From positions 62,001 through 126,000 of the forward strand of contig JAIOPN010000049.1 in the NCBI GenBank assembly GCA_021413865.1: a stretch of 64,000 nucleotides of DNA. The letters run 5' to 3'. The translations under genes and the position numbers were made by a program. The notes beneath the pieces are model-generated. The model did no database searches and was not told the DNA's origin. It saw nothing but the letters and a program-made list of their open reading frames with translations. This DNA is from Planctomycetota bacterium (lineage in GTDB: Bacteria > Planctomycetota > Phycisphaerae > Phycisphaerales > Phycisphaeraceae). Shown here one piece after another: positions 1-7,468 of this stretch (positions within the stretch are counted from its first letter, which is position 1; each line of letters begins with the position of its first letter).

Positions 1-45
1 CGGCCCGCCGTTTCCGCCGCGCCGCCCGGAGCCCGGAGCCCCAGT

Positions 46-723
46 GTGTCAGTTCACCTCGAACGACAGATCGACAAGCTCAAGAAGCAGATTCTCTCGC
101 TGGGCGCCTTGGCGGAGGAGGCCGTCCGCGGCGCCATCCGTGCCGTCGAGACCCGTGACCCGGCCCTGGCCAAGCAGGTGATCGACGGCGACAACGCCAT
201 CGACCAGGCCGAGATCGACGTCGAGGAGGACTGCCTCCACACGCTGGCGCTCTACCAGCCGGTGGCGTTCGACCTCCGCTTCGTCGTTGCCGTCCTCAAG
301 ATCAACAACGACCTGGAGCGCATCGCCGACCTGGCGGTCAACATCGCCGAGCAGGCGGCCTTCCTCGCCCGGGAAAAGCCCATCGACTTCTCGCACTTCG
401 ACATCTCGACCATGGCCCGCCTCGTGCAGTCCATGCTCAAGCGCAGCCTCGACTCACTGGTGAACATCGACCCCGAGCTGGCGCTGGCGGTCCACGAAGA
501 TGACAACGGCGTGGACGACATGCACCGCGGGATGTACCGCCTCGTCGAGGAGGGCGTCCGCGCCAACCCCGAGCAGACCGAGCAGTACATCCACATCCTC
601 AATGTCTCCCGCCAGCTCGAGCGCATCGGCGACCACTGCGTCAACATCGCCGGCGACGTGGTGTACATGGCTCGGGGCGACATCACCCGCCACGGCGGCA
701 AGCAGCCGCCGGCCGGCGCGTGA
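46..723 (+). CDS. phoU: PhoU family phosphate-signalling regulator
   Basis: This 225-residue protein has the all-alpha PhoU build of two repeated three-helix bundles. Repeat one carries the acidic run around residues 45-60 and the stretch LERIADLAVNIAE. Repeat two carries LERIGDHCVNIAGDVVY near residues 190-207. These are the conserved E/D-rich metal-binding faces of PhoU. PhoU proteins link the Pst phosphate transporter to the PhoR/PhoB sensor pair in the cytoplasm and repress the regulon when phosphate is plentiful. The start is a GTG at 46, chosen because the protein then matches normal PhoU length. Only 45 bases lie upstream, so any pst operon would be outside the window. The stop overlaps a non-preferred GTG of the next frame; the moaC start is set 27 nt downstream. 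Confidence 0.93.
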   Translation: MSVHLERQIDKLKKQILSLGALAEEAVRGAIRAVETRDPALAKQVIDGDNAIDQAEIDVEEDCLHTLALYQPVAFDLRFVVAVLKINNDLERIADLAVNIAEQAAFLAREKPIDFSHFDISTMARLVQSMLKRSLDSLVNIDPELALAVHEDDNGVDDMHRGMYRLVEEGVRANPEQTEQYIHILNVSRQLERIGDHCVNIAGDVVYMARGDITRHGGKQPPAGA

Positions 724-737
724 GCGGGGATTCCGCT

Positions 738-743
738 TACCAT
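738..743 (+). promoter_or_regulatory. -10 hexamer of moaC (leaderless type)
   Basis: TACCAT ends 6 nt before the moaC ATG, and no Shine-Dalgarno sequence precedes that ATG. Transcription starting the usual 6-8 nt after the hexamer would begin at or next to the start codon. No clear -35 box is visible. Confidence 0.45.
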
Positions 744-749
744 ATCCCC

Positions 750-1214
750 ATGGCCCGAAAGCTTCGCCTCAGCCACATCGACGACCGCGGCCGTGCCCGC
801 ATGGTGGACGTGGGCGGTAAGCCCGTTGTTCACCGCGTCGCGGTCGCCGAGGGTGACTTTGTCGCCGCGCCGGCAACACTGGATCGCCTGCTCGCGGGGA
901 ACCTGCCCAAGGGCGAGGCGCTGGCGGTCGCACGTGTCGCCGCCATCCAGGCCGCCAAGCGCGTGGATGAGTTGATCCCGTTGTGCCACTCCCTGCCGCT
1001 TGATCACGTCGGCGTGGACTTCGAGCGTGTCGCACCGGACCGGCTGCGCGTGCGAGCCAAGGCGGGGCTGCACGCAAAAACAGGCGTTGAGATGGAGGCG
1101 CTCACCGCGGTGACGATCGCCTGCCTGACGCTTTACGACATGACCAAGGCTGTGGATAAGGCGCTGCGCATCGAGGGGGTTCACCTGGTCAGTAAGGCCA
1201 AGGGCAAACGGTGA
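750..1214 (+). CDS. moaC: Cyclic pyranopterin monophosphate synthase MoaC
   Basis: MoaC rearranges the MoaA product (3',8-cyclo-GTP) to cyclic pyranopterin monophosphate in molybdenum cofactor synthesis. The 154-residue protein has the LCH motif (residues 78-80), the GVEMEALTAV block (112-121) and YDMTKA with the catalytic Asp130 and Lys133. It ends in LVSKAKGKR, a short version of the usual lysine-rich tail. The ATG at 750 is preferred over an in-frame GTG at 720, because MARKLRLSHID matches the family N-terminus and a -10-like TACCAT sits 6 nt upstream. moaA lies about 13 kb away in the same window, so the pathway is not one operon here. Confidence 0.94.
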   Translation: MARKLRLSHIDDRGRARMVDVGGKPVVHRVAVAEGDFVAAPATLDRLLAGNLPKGEALAVARVAAIQAAKRVDELIPLCHSLPLDHVGVDFERVAPDRLRVRAKAGLHAKTGVEMEALTAVTIACLTLYDMTKAVDKALRIEGVHLVSKAKGKR

Positions 1215-1224
1215 AGGCGATCTT

Positions 1225-1311
1225 CGTAGGGTGGTGCTGAGTCTTCGAAGCCCACCGTTCTTTGGCGCCAAATGAAGATGGTGGGCTTCGAAGACTCAGC
1301 ACCACCCTACG
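1225..1311. repeat. Long inverted repeat between convergent moaC and recX
   Basis: Two perfect 32-nt arms (1225-1256 and 1280-1311) face each other across a 23-nt spacer. The spacer contains a 12-bp palindrome, TTTGGCGCCAAA (1261-1272). The right arm overlaps the last codons and stop of recX. The position between convergent genes suits a bidirectional terminator, but there is no T-tract. The arm length and perfection also fit a miniature palindromic repeat. No second copy was seen in the window. Confidence 0.85.
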
Positions 1312-2020
1312 CCGACATGTAATCCGCGTCCCCCACCTCACCGATTTTTTCCATCGCCGCCCGTACGGTTTCCTCGTCAAACCCGCGCCGGGCGAGCAGG
1401 CCGAACAACCGCCGCCGCCGTGTCGCGGGGTCGAGCCCGCGCAGCGTCACGAGTTTCTTCGTCGCCAGCCGCACCGCCTCATCGACGGGGTTGTTCTGTG
1501 AGCGGTGCTCGGCGAGCGTGCCGTCGATCGTGCCCTCGCCGATGCCTTTGCGTGCCAGTTTGTCGCGCAGCATCGCCTCCCCGGTTGGGCGGCGTGTGTG
1601 CGCGAGGTCCACGATCTCCGCGGCGAGTTTCGTATCATCGATCAGGCCGAGTTCGAGCATCCGGCGTATCGCCCGATCGACGTGGGCCGGTTCGTGCCCG
1701 CGCGCGGCAAGGCGCTTGCGCACCTCGGCCTCGCTCAGCGCCCTCCGGTTGATCATCTTCATCCCCGCCTCAAGCACGCGCTCATAGGTCGCCTCGCCAC
1801 GCGTTTTTTCCTCGATCTCCGGCGTCCACTCCGTGCCGGGTGTGATTTGCAATCGTTCGATCGCGGCGGTGCTGAGCGTCGCCACCGTGCGGCCTTGTTT
1901 GCCCATTTCACCCACCCGGATTGCCGCGCGGCGGGGTTTTTTGGGTGACGGGGTGACGGCTAGGACCACCCGGATCGGTGAGGTTGGGCCGAAAAGCTCG
2001 CCGTATGGGGCGGATTCCAT
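1307..2020 (-). CDS. recX: RecX family regulatory protein
   Basis: This 237-residue protein looks like RecX, the RecA-filament inhibitor. Its second half carries the repeated three-helix RecX pattern: RRALSEAEVRKRLAARGH, then ELGLIDDTKLAAEIVD, then RPTGEAMLRDKLARKGI, and a last repeat RRRLFGLLARRGFDEETV. The N-terminal ~70 residues are basic and poorly conserved. The reading frame is open further upstream, but that part translates a palindromic repeat, so the ATG at 2020 is used. A TACGAT hexamer 6 nt upstream supports it. recA is not in the window. The C-terminus runs into the inverted repeat shared with moaC. Confidence 0.82.
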   Translation of the reverse strand: MESAPYGELFGPTSPIRVVLAVTPSPKKPRRAAIRVGEMGKQGRTVATLSTAAIERLQITPGTEWTPEIEEKTRGEATYERVLEAGMKMINRRALSEAEVRKRLAARGHEPAHVDRAIRRMLELGLIDDTKLAAEIVDLAHTRRPTGEAMLRDKLARKGIGEGTIDGTLAEHRSQNNPVDEAVRLATKKLVTLRGLDPATRRRRLFGLLARRGFDEETVRAAMEKIGEVGDADYMSA

Positions 2021-2026
2021 GGGGAT

Positions 2027-2032
2027 ATCGTA
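2027..2032 (-). promoter_or_regulatory. -10 hexamer of recX (leaderless type)
   Basis: TACGAT on the minus strand ends 6 nt before the chosen ATG at 2020, and no ribosome binding site lies between. It supports the shorter recX start. Confidence 0.4.
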
Positions 2033-2048
2033 TCGCGGTGATCGGGCG

Positions 2049-2071
2049 GAAGCCCCGCATTGGCATGACGG
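2049..2071 (+). repeat. Single unit of palindromic repeat family B
   Basis: These 23 bases (GAAGCCCCGCATTGGCATGA followed by CGG) are identical to 4642-4664. They also match the reverse complement of the 4592-4620 arm with one mismatch. Here the unit is single and lies between the recX promoter and the 85-residue gene. Confidence 0.8.
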
Positions 2072-2181
2072 TGCTTCGGGGCCGTTTTTGTACCGCGAGA
2101 ATGGCCGGGCAGGCGGGCGAATCGTATGGTTGATCCCGTGGCGGACGAGGCTGTCCACCCGCCATTGGGGAGAGAAACCGG

Positions 2182-2439
2182 ATGACGTACACGATCTCGA
2201 TTGCCTCGCTGCGTGCCGACCTGGACCGCCTCCGCGTGGCGCTCCACGAGGGCGAGGTCGGTGAACTCGAGATCATCGCCGTCCGCATCCGCACGGTCGA
2301 GGCGCTCGAACAATCGCGCGGCCAGCCCATCGAGCACGCCCTGGTCACCATCGAGCAACTGCTCGGCGACATGCAGCGCATCGTCCGGGCCCAGTCGCAG
2401 ATGCGTCTGCTCTGTCGGCAGCCCGTGAAGGTGGCGTGA
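2182..2439 (+). CDS. Small helical hypothetical protein
   Basis: This 85-residue protein is not recognised. It is predicted mostly alpha-helical (LRADLDRLRVALHEGEVGEL, then a heptad-like IEHALVTIEQLLGDMQRIV) and has neither signal peptide nor membrane segment. The ATG at 2182 has a weak GGAGAG about 10 nt upstream. It stands alone between two dispersed palindromic repeats. It could be a small coiled-coil adaptor, but nothing in the context assigns a role. The in-frame third-position GC pattern looks coding; some chance remains that it is spurious. Confidence 0.5.
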   Translation: MTYTISIASLRADLDRLRVALHEGEVGELEIIAVRIRTVEALEQSRGQPIEHALVTIEQLLGDMQRIVRAQSQMRLLCRQPVKVA

Positions 2440-2441
2440 CG

Positions 2442-2499
2442 GGTTAGCCGTCGGCCTACACATCCGGGCGTCAGCGTCGGGCGAGCCCGACGGCTAACC
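2442..2499. repeat. Palindromic repeat family C, copy 1
   Basis: The outer arms 2442-2455 and 2485-2499 begin and end with GGTTAGCCGTCGG and its complement. The segment 2472-2498 matches 29340-29366 with two mismatches in 27 bases, so this is one copy of a dispersed intergenic element. It lies between the small gene ending at 2439 and the convergent dehydratase gene, so it may also terminate transcription. Confidence 0.75.
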
Positions 2500-2510
2500 A
2501 TCGTTCATCC

Positions 2511-3686
2511 TCACCAGTTCGTGTGGCTACCATCCGGCTTGTGGAAATGCGGCATGTCCTTGCCCGAATGCGGGTGCTTGCCCGCGGCGATCTCGTCGAA
2601 CTCCACCCCCAGGCCCGGCCGCGTGGGCAGCGGGAAGAACGGCCCGGTGCGCTCGAGCTGCACCGGGAAGATGTCGCTGCCGCCCTCGTTGATACCGGGG
2701 TTGATCTCGAGCCACGCGAAGTTGTTGACGGCGAAGCAGAGGTGCACGGTGGCGGCGGTGCAGACGGCGCCCAGCGGGTTGTGAGGCATCAGGTCGATGT
2801 AGTGCGCCTCGCACCAGCCGGCGACTTTTTTCGCCTCGGTGAACCCGCCGATGTTGCAGACGTCGAGCCGGCAGAACTCTGCGAGGCCCTGCTCGATGTA
2901 GGGCCTCGCCTGCCACTTGCCGGGCCACTCCTCGCCGATGGCGAAGGGGACGTCGGTCATGCGGCGGAGCTGGGCGTACGCCTCGGGGGTCTCGTCGCGG
3001 ATCGGTTCCTCGAGATAGGCCATGCTGCCGGGCGGGAGGAGCTGGCAGAACGTCGCGGCCTCGGCGACGCTCAGGCGGTGGTGGTAGTCCAGGCCCAACG
3101 GGATTTCTTTGGGTAATGCGTGCCAGATTTCCTTGAAGTGCTCGGCGCTGGCGGCGATGGAGGCGCGGGGCTCGAACATGTTGACGCGGTCCGGGTCCTG
3201 GGCGTGCCACTTTTTCGCCCAGCCGGGGATCGCCTGCGACGGGCCGAAGCGCAGGCAGGGCCAGCCCTCGGCGATGGCGTTTTTGCTCCGCTCGATCAGG
3301 GCCGGGTCGCCCAGGCTGCCGGTCGTGATGAAGCCCCACACGCGGTCGCGGCACGCCCCGCCGAGCAGTTGCCACACCGGCACGCCGAGCTTCTTGCCCA
3401 TGATGTCCCACAGGGCGACGTCGATCGCGCTGATCGCGCCGGTGAGGATACGGCCGCCCTCGTGGTAGTTGCTGCGGTAGCACTTCTGCCAGATGTGCTC
3501 AATGCGGAGCGGGTCCATGCCAAGGAGGAATTTCTTGAAGTGGTGGACGGCGGCGGCCTCGGCGTGCTCGCGCGAGGAGCAGCCCGCCTCGCCCAGGCCG
3601 TAGATGCCCTCGTCGGTCTCGACCTTCACCACGATGATGTCGCGCGCGGCGAACAGCGGGAACGTCTTGATGTCGGTGATGCGCAT
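2511..3686 (-). CDS. Mandelate racemase/enolase family, D-galactonate dehydratase-like
   Basis: This 391-residue enolase-superfamily enzyme most resembles the DgoD (D-galactonate dehydratase) branch. Such enzymes abstract the proton alpha to a sugar-acid carboxylate and eliminate water to give a 2-keto-3-deoxy acid. The visible metal ligands are Asp200 (LDYHHR), Glu226 (LEEP) and Glu252 (GEEW). His202 and His302 (PHNPLG) sit where DgoD has its general acid/base residues. The N-terminal capping domain is complete (MRITDIKTFPL). The substrate is a prediction, since related sugar-acid dehydratases share this signature. The ATG at 3686 has TATGAT 6 nt upstream and no Shine-Dalgarno. It is monocistronic, flanked by repeat C and a degenerate hairpin. 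Confidence 0.85.
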   Translation of the reverse strand: MRITDIKTFPLFAARDIIVVKVETDEGIYGLGEAGCSSREHAEAAAVHHFKKFLLGMDPLRIEHIWQKCYRSNYHEGGRILTGAISAIDVALWDIMGKKLGVPVWQLLGGACRDRVWGFITTGSLGDPALIERSKNAIAEGWPCLRFGPSQAIPGWAKKWHAQDPDRVNMFEPRASIAASAEHFKEIWHALPKEIPLGLDYHHRLSVAEAATFCQLLPPGSMAYLEEPIRDETPEAYAQLRRMTDVPFAIGEEWPGKWQARPYIEQGLAEFCRLDVCNIGGFTEAKKVAGWCEAHYIDLMPHNPLGAVCTAATVHLCFAVNNFAWLEINPGINEGGSDIFPVQLERTGPFFPLPTRPGLGVEFDEIAAGKHPHSGKDMPHFHKPDGSHTNW

Positions 3687-3692
3687 GGGGAC

Positions 3693-3698
3693 ATCATA
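3693..3698 (-). promoter_or_regulatory. -10 hexamer of the galactonate dehydratase-like gene
   Basis: TATGAT (5 of 6 to TATAAT) ends 6 nt before the ATG at 3686 on the minus strand, again with no ribosome binding site between. Confidence 0.5.
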
Positions 3699-3702
3699 TA
3701 TC

Positions 3703-3728
3703 CCTCTCCCCCAATGGGAGTGAGAGGC
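3703..3728. repeat. Imperfect CCTCTCCC/GGGAGAGG hairpin
   Basis: CCTCTCCCCC pairs imperfectly with GGGAGTGAGAGG in the gap between the deacetylase stop and the dehydratase promoter. It resembles the perfect hairpin at 52093-52115 and may help end the deacetylase transcript. No T-tract follows. Confidence 0.4.
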
Positions 3729-3768
3729 CAGAAAACGTGCCGCGATCGAGCGACGCTAAACGGAGACG

Positions 3769-4551
3769 TTATTTCTTGCGTGATTGTTCCAGCATCGTTT
3801 GCACGTACCTCGCCACCGTTTTCACCGGCGCGACCCAGTACGGCCCCGCGTGCAGGTGGGCGATCAGCGTTTTGTGCGCTGCGCGCTCGGTGGTGGGGTT
3901 CGTGCCGCCGATGCCGTGGAAACCGATCACGGCCCAACCGCCGACGGCCACCGCCTGTTCGCACGGCTTGATGAGCGGCGCCACGTCACCGCCGTAATGG
4001 TCGCCGTTGGAGGAGGCGATGCGCAGGAAGTTCACGGCCAACGGGTCGTTGACGCAGCCGTCCGCGCCACCGACGCGGGCCGCGAAGTGGTGGCGCAGCA
4101 CCGCCGCGTCGTACGACTTCTCATCCGGCGGGTCGCCGATCGCCACCGCCCCGCAGGGGTAGGCGAACGTGCGGTCGGGGTCGGGGCCGATATTTTCGCG
4201 GAGCCAGTCGGCGGCGGCGGTGACCTCATCGTCGATCATTTTCGGAGTGAACTTCTCGAGCGGGAGCGGCATCCAGTCGGGCAGCTTGCCATAGGCTTTC
4301 ATATACGGCTCGCCCCGGCCCGCGTGGCGGACGGTGTGGTTGCCGATCTCGTGGCCGCGCTTGTGCGCCGCCTGCCAGTCGGCGGCGCGCTGCTTCACGT
4401 CGCCCCGGCCGACGTGCAGGTAGAACGTCCCGCGCAGCTCAACGGCCTCCAGGTCGGGCATCGCCTCGTTGATCAGGCTCCCGTCGCCGTCGTCATAGGT
4501 GAGGCTGACCGCGGCGCGGGCACGGTTCGGCCAGGTCCAGGGTGCGGGCAT
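3769..4551 (-). CDS. Polysaccharide deacetylase family protein
   Basis: This 260-residue protein has the NodB-type carbohydrate esterase 4 fold. TYDDGDGS near residue 20 supplies the catalytic/metal Asp. HEIGNHTVRH near residue 75 supplies the two His metal ligands. A later FAYPCGA motif and GFHGIGG near the C-terminus complete the site. The family removes acetyl groups from N-acetylated sugars in chitin, peptidoglycan or similar polymers. No signal peptide is visible with this start. The ATG at 4551 is chosen because further upstream the open frame only translates a palindromic repeat and the antisense of the metallophosphoesterase. Its substrate is not evident. Confidence 0.82.
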   Translation of the reverse strand: MPAPWTWPNRARAAVSLTYDDGDGSLINEAMPDLEAVELRGTFYLHVGRGDVKQRAADWQAAHKRGHEIGNHTVRHAGRGEPYMKAYGKLPDWMPLPLEKFTPKMIDDEVTAAADWLRENIGPDPDRTFAYPCGAVAIGDPPDEKSYDAAVLRHHFAARVGGADGCVNDPLAVNFLRIASSNGDHYGGDVAPLIKPCEQAVAVGGWAVIGFHGIGGTNPTTERAAHKTLIAHLHAGPYWVAPVKTVARYVQTMLEQSRKK

Positions 4552-4591
4552 GGGGGCACTCGCGGGAGGGGTGCTTACACAATAGATTTCG

Positions 4592-4669
4592 CAGCCCCGC
4601 CATGCCAATGCGGGGCTTCTTCGGCGTGCGATGGTCGGCAAGAAGCCCCGCATTGGCATGACGGGGCTC
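4592..4669. repeat. Palindromic repeat family B, paired inverted units
   Basis: Arms 4592-4620 and 4641-4669 are reverse complements over 27 of 29 bases, with a 20-base spacer. Each arm is itself a hairpin (AGCCCCG ... CGGGGCT around a CATTGGCATG core). The same unit recurs singly at 2049-2071. The element lies between the metallophosphoesterase stop and the deacetylase start, both on the minus strand. Confidence 0.85.
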
Positions 4670-4696
4670 CGGGTGTCGATCGAATAGACACCGCGT

Positions 4697-5605
4697 TCAC
4701 GCCTGGGTGTGCGAATGGTGGACGTGGCCGTGGCGGTGCGGGTGGGCGGGGGCTCTGCGGAGGGTGAGCAGGGCGACCTCGGCAGGGCAGTTGACGCGCA
4801 GGGGGAACCACGCGCCGATGCCGGTGGTGACGTAGAGGTAGCTGTTGTCACGGCGATACAACCCGCGCGGGTAGCGGGAGGTGAGGCTGGCCAAACCCAG
4901 CGAGCCCTTGCGCGTCACGCCGTTGCCGAGGATGAACTGCCCGCCGTGCGTGTGGCCCGAGAGCGTGAGGTCCACGCGGTGGCGGCAGGCGGGATCGAAC
5001 GCGTCGGGGTGGTGCGCCAGGAGGAGCGAGAGGTCGAAGCGCGGCGTGGAGGGCGTGGGCCGGGCGGCGCGCAGCGTGTCGTGCACCACGCGTGACAGGC
5101 CTCGCTTGCCGTGCACGAAATCCACCCCCGCGATGCACATCCGACAGCCCGCGTGCTCGACGATCTCCGCCTCGTTGAGCATCAGCCGCAGCCCCGCGGC
5201 GCGGAAGCGATCGACGAACCCGTGCGGGTCCACCAGGTAGTCGTGATTGCCCGGCACCATGTACACGCCCAGCGGCGCGCTGAGCTTGTGCATCGCCGCG
5301 ATCACGTCGTCGAGCACCTTGAGCGACAGGTCGATGAAGTCGCCCGTCACCGCGATCATGTCCCCTTTGGCGGAGGCGACCACCTCCAGGATGCGTGGCA
5401 ATTGCGCGGCGGTGGTGAGCCGGCCGATGTGCAGGTCCGACAGGTGCGTGATGGTCAGGCCGTCCAGCGCCTGGGGCAGGTTGGGCAATGTGATGGTGTG
5501 CCGCGCCAGGCAGAGCGGTCGGTTGTTGTGCGCCCGGCCGAACGACCCGCGCGAGAGCCAGAGCGGCGCCGAGGTGAATGCGACGTGGCGGAGCGTGGCG
5601 CGCAC
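4697..5605 (-). CDS. Metallophosphoesterase (YaeI/YkuE-like)
   Basis: This 302-residue calcineurin-like phosphoesterase has all five metal motifs in order: SDLHIG (about 56), GDFID (about 87), GNHDY (about 118), HHPD (about 198) and SGHTHGGQ (about 215). YaeI/YkuE-type members hydrolyse lipid-linked phosphates such as UDP-diacylglucosamine at the membrane. The specific substrate here is unknown. The N-terminal SAPLWLSRG segment is only weakly hydrophobic. The C-terminus is a histidine-rich tail (HPHRHGHVHHSHTQA). The GTG at 5605 is used. An ATT codon about 20 codons upstream, preceded by GGGGAGA, is a rarer alternative start. Confidence 0.85.
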   Translation of the reverse strand: MRATLRHVAFTSAPLWLSRGSFGRAHNNRPLCLARHTITLPNLPQALDGLTITHLSDLHIGRLTTAAQLPRILEVVASAKGDMIAVTGDFIDLSLKVLDDVIAAMHKLSAPLGVYMVPGNHDYLVDPHGFVDRFRAAGLRLMLNEAEIVEHAGCRMCIAGVDFVHGKRGLSRVVHDTLRAARPTPSTPRFDLSLLLAHHPDAFDPACRHRVDLTLSGHTHGGQFILGNGVTRKGSLGLASLTSRYPRGLYRRDNSYLYVTTGIGAWFPLRVNCPAEVALLTLRRAPAHPHRHGHVHHSHTQA

Positions 5606-5705
5606 CCGGCGCGAGGTGAGCCGGCGGTGCGTTTTGCGTGCGGCCTTGGCGGATGGCGCGTCGTTTGGAATGGCGGGTCTCCCCTGGTCGGTCGCGTGCG
5701 TGCTC

Positions 5706-5975
5706 CGTTACGCGTCCCGGACGATTCTAGCCCGTGTGGGCTTGGGGCAACGCCCGATTTACGGATTCGCCCGACAAGCCACACGCAGATTGCGTGCGCG
5801 GGCGGGGCATATCGTGGCTGGGAATAAAGCCGCGCGTGCGGGTTTACACCCAGCTGATCGTGCGGTGGGCTGCGTCCTATAATCTTTATTCTCAGCCCCA
5901 AGCCGTATATCCCGCACAGACCAACCTACACTTATCGCGGAATCGCGTTTTGGGCTTGAAAATTAGGCCCACAAA
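5706..5975. other. Intergenic region without a recognised gene
   Basis: About 490 bases separate the divergent metallophosphoesterase and 3D-domain genes. This part holds a TATAAT at 5878-5883 and a short hairpin around 5952-5973 (TGGGC ... GCCCA). A small RNA is possible, but I see no recognisable RNA family. Confidence 0.4.
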
Positions 5976-5979
5976 TTGG

Positions 5980-6007
5980 TTGCGTGCCCCCGGAATGGGG
6001 TTATAAT
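5980..6007 (+). promoter_or_regulatory. Promoter of the 3D-domain gene
   Basis: TTGCGT (5980-5985), a 16-nt spacer and a perfect TATAAT (6002-6007). Transcription would start near 6014 and leave an ~80-nt leader before the ATG at 6096. Confidence 0.6.
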
Positions 6008-6095
6008 CTCCACATTCCACGCGGGGGTGGAAGCGTCACAGAGTAGGGGGAGGCCGGCACGGGGCAGCCGTACGCTGGAGGCGTTGGAGCCTGAC

Positions 6096-6779
6096 ATGCG
6101 GGTCATGCAACACAACCATCACGGCCGAGCTGAGCGTGGTTCAGTCCTCATCTGGACCGCGGCGTCCCTGCTCGTCGCCATGACCGGCGTCGCGGGCATC
6201 CGCTACTACCAGTCGCACGCCACCAGTCCCGTGAACCTCATGGTGGTCGACTCGATCGCCGACGCCGCGACACTCCCGCCTGTCACAACCCCGATCCAGC
6301 GCCTCGCCCCCGCCGTTGCAGCGCCCGTCGCACCGGCCGCTCCCGCCATCGTCGCCGCGCCGAAGCCCGCCATCGCGCAAACCGCCAAGCCCGCGGCCAC
6401 CGTGGCGCCCGCGCGCCGCCGCGCGGCACAACCGACCTTCGACAACCGCCCGCTCCGCGTCGCACGCACCATCACCATGGTCGTCACCGCCTACAGCCCC
6501 GACGCCCGCTCCTGCGGCAAGTCGGCCGACGGCATCACCGCCTCGGGCTACAGCGTCTGGACCAACGGCATGAAGATGGTCGCCGCCGACACCCGCCTGC
6601 TCCCCTTCGGCACTCTGCTGACCATCCCCGGCTACCACGGCGGCAAGCCCGTCCCCGTCCTGGACCGCGGCGGGGCCATCAAGGGCAACCGCCTCGACCT
6701 GCTCTTCCCCACCCACGAGCAGGCCCGCCAGTTCGGCCGCAAAACCCTCACCGTCACGGTGTGGGAATACGCGGACTGA
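6096..6779 (+). CDS. 3D-domain (RlpA/MltA-like double-psi barrel) protein
   Basis: This 227-residue protein has one transmembrane helix (about 18-33, SVLIWTAASLLVAMTGVAG), so it is anchored in the inner membrane with its C-terminus outside. An Ala/Pro-rich linker (70-120) follows, and then a 3D domain named for three conserved aspartates. VVTAYSPDARSCG, VAADTRLLPFGTLL, DRGGAIKGNRLDL and a closing TVTVWEYAD are all visible. 3D domains occur in peptidoglycan-lytic and resuscitation-type proteins, so cell-wall turnover is the best guess. The ATG at 6096 follows a purine-rich GGAGGCGTTGGAG. An in-frame upstream extension was rejected because the promoter lies within it. Confidence 0.8.
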   Translation: MRVMQHNHHGRAERGSVLIWTAASLLVAMTGVAGIRYYQSHATSPVNLMVVDSIADAATLPPVTTPIQRLAPAVAAPVAPAAPAIVAAPKPAIAQTAKPAATVAPARRRAAQPTFDNRPLRVARTITMVVTAYSPDARSCGKSADGITASGYSVWTNGMKMVAADTRLLPFGTLLTIPGYHGGKPVPVLDRGGAIKGNRLDLLFPTHEQARQFGRKTLTVTVWEYAD

Positions 6780-6972
6780 GCGTCCGACATCTTTTGTTTT
6801 TACTACCACCAAGCCCGATGACGAGTCCGCGAGTCGCCGGGGTGCGCTGCTTCATGGAGTTTTATTGTGCAAAGCAACTCCGGGAGAGGGGAGTGATCGG
6901 CGATATCACCGGCAATCACCCGCACCCGTTCACGGCACCCCTTCGACATGTAATCTGACGAACCAAACCACG
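6780..6972. other. Convergent intergenic gap, nothing recognised
   Basis: This gap separates the 3D-domain gene from the convergent 128-residue gene. No T-tailed terminator or repeat is evident. Confidence 0.3.
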
Positions 6973-7359
6973 TCATCGCTTCTTCCGCAGAATAAAGTGA
7001 AACCGTGTCCGGCCGTCCGAGCTTAGCGCCTCAACATGCTCGTGATAACCCTTGTCCTGTGACGAATCAATCTCGGCCAATGCGAGAAGATATTGAGCCA
7101 GTGCGCGATAGCCTCTGCTCGTGCCGTAGACGTTGACTTGGAAACCTCCCCTAACGGTTGGTGTATGGTCTTTCGGATTCCAGACCCCGTTTCGACCCCG
7201 GTGCTCTCTGTCCACCGTAAAACGGAGCGAACGCCCCGGGCGTGGCACGGGCACGCCGCCGCCGAAACCCCCGCGCCCGATCCGGGCCACCGAGCCGTCA
7301 CCGACGAACTCAACCTCGACGCTGACCCGCTTCTTCGAATGCTTGGGTTGCTTGCGCAT
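6973..7359 (-). CDS. Hypothetical protein with basic N-terminus
   Basis: This 128-residue protein is not firmly recognised. The first ~15 residues are strongly basic (MRKQPKHSKKR). A beta-rich middle follows, then a helix (SRGYRALAQYLLALAEID), an HEHVEALSSDGRTRF segment and a basic C-terminus. The arrangement of an aliphatic helix ending in LALAE followed by a His-rich strand recalls small Imm32-like immunity proteins. That similarity is a weak impression only, and no toxin gene is adjacent. The ATG at 7359 is preferred over an upstream in-frame ATG at 7482, which would overlap the next gene. Confidence 0.6.
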   Translation of the reverse strand: MRKQPKHSKKRVSVEVEFVGDGSVARIGRGGFGGGVPVPRPGRSLRFTVDREHRGRNGVWNPKDHTPTVRGGFQVNVYGTSRGYRALAQYLLALAEIDSSQDKGYHEHVEALSSDGRTRFHFILRKKR

Positions 7360-7468
7360 GTGTGGATTTCCGCACGGTTTCGCCGAGTGCGCTTCAGCGC
7401 ACCCCGCCCAACTATTTCGCCACATCCGAATCATGACGGTTGATAAAAATAAACCCCGCACAATCCAT

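Noticed and set aside
2021-2158. Upstream extension of recX
   Set aside because: The extra codons translate repeat family B and lie upstream of a -10-like hexamer.
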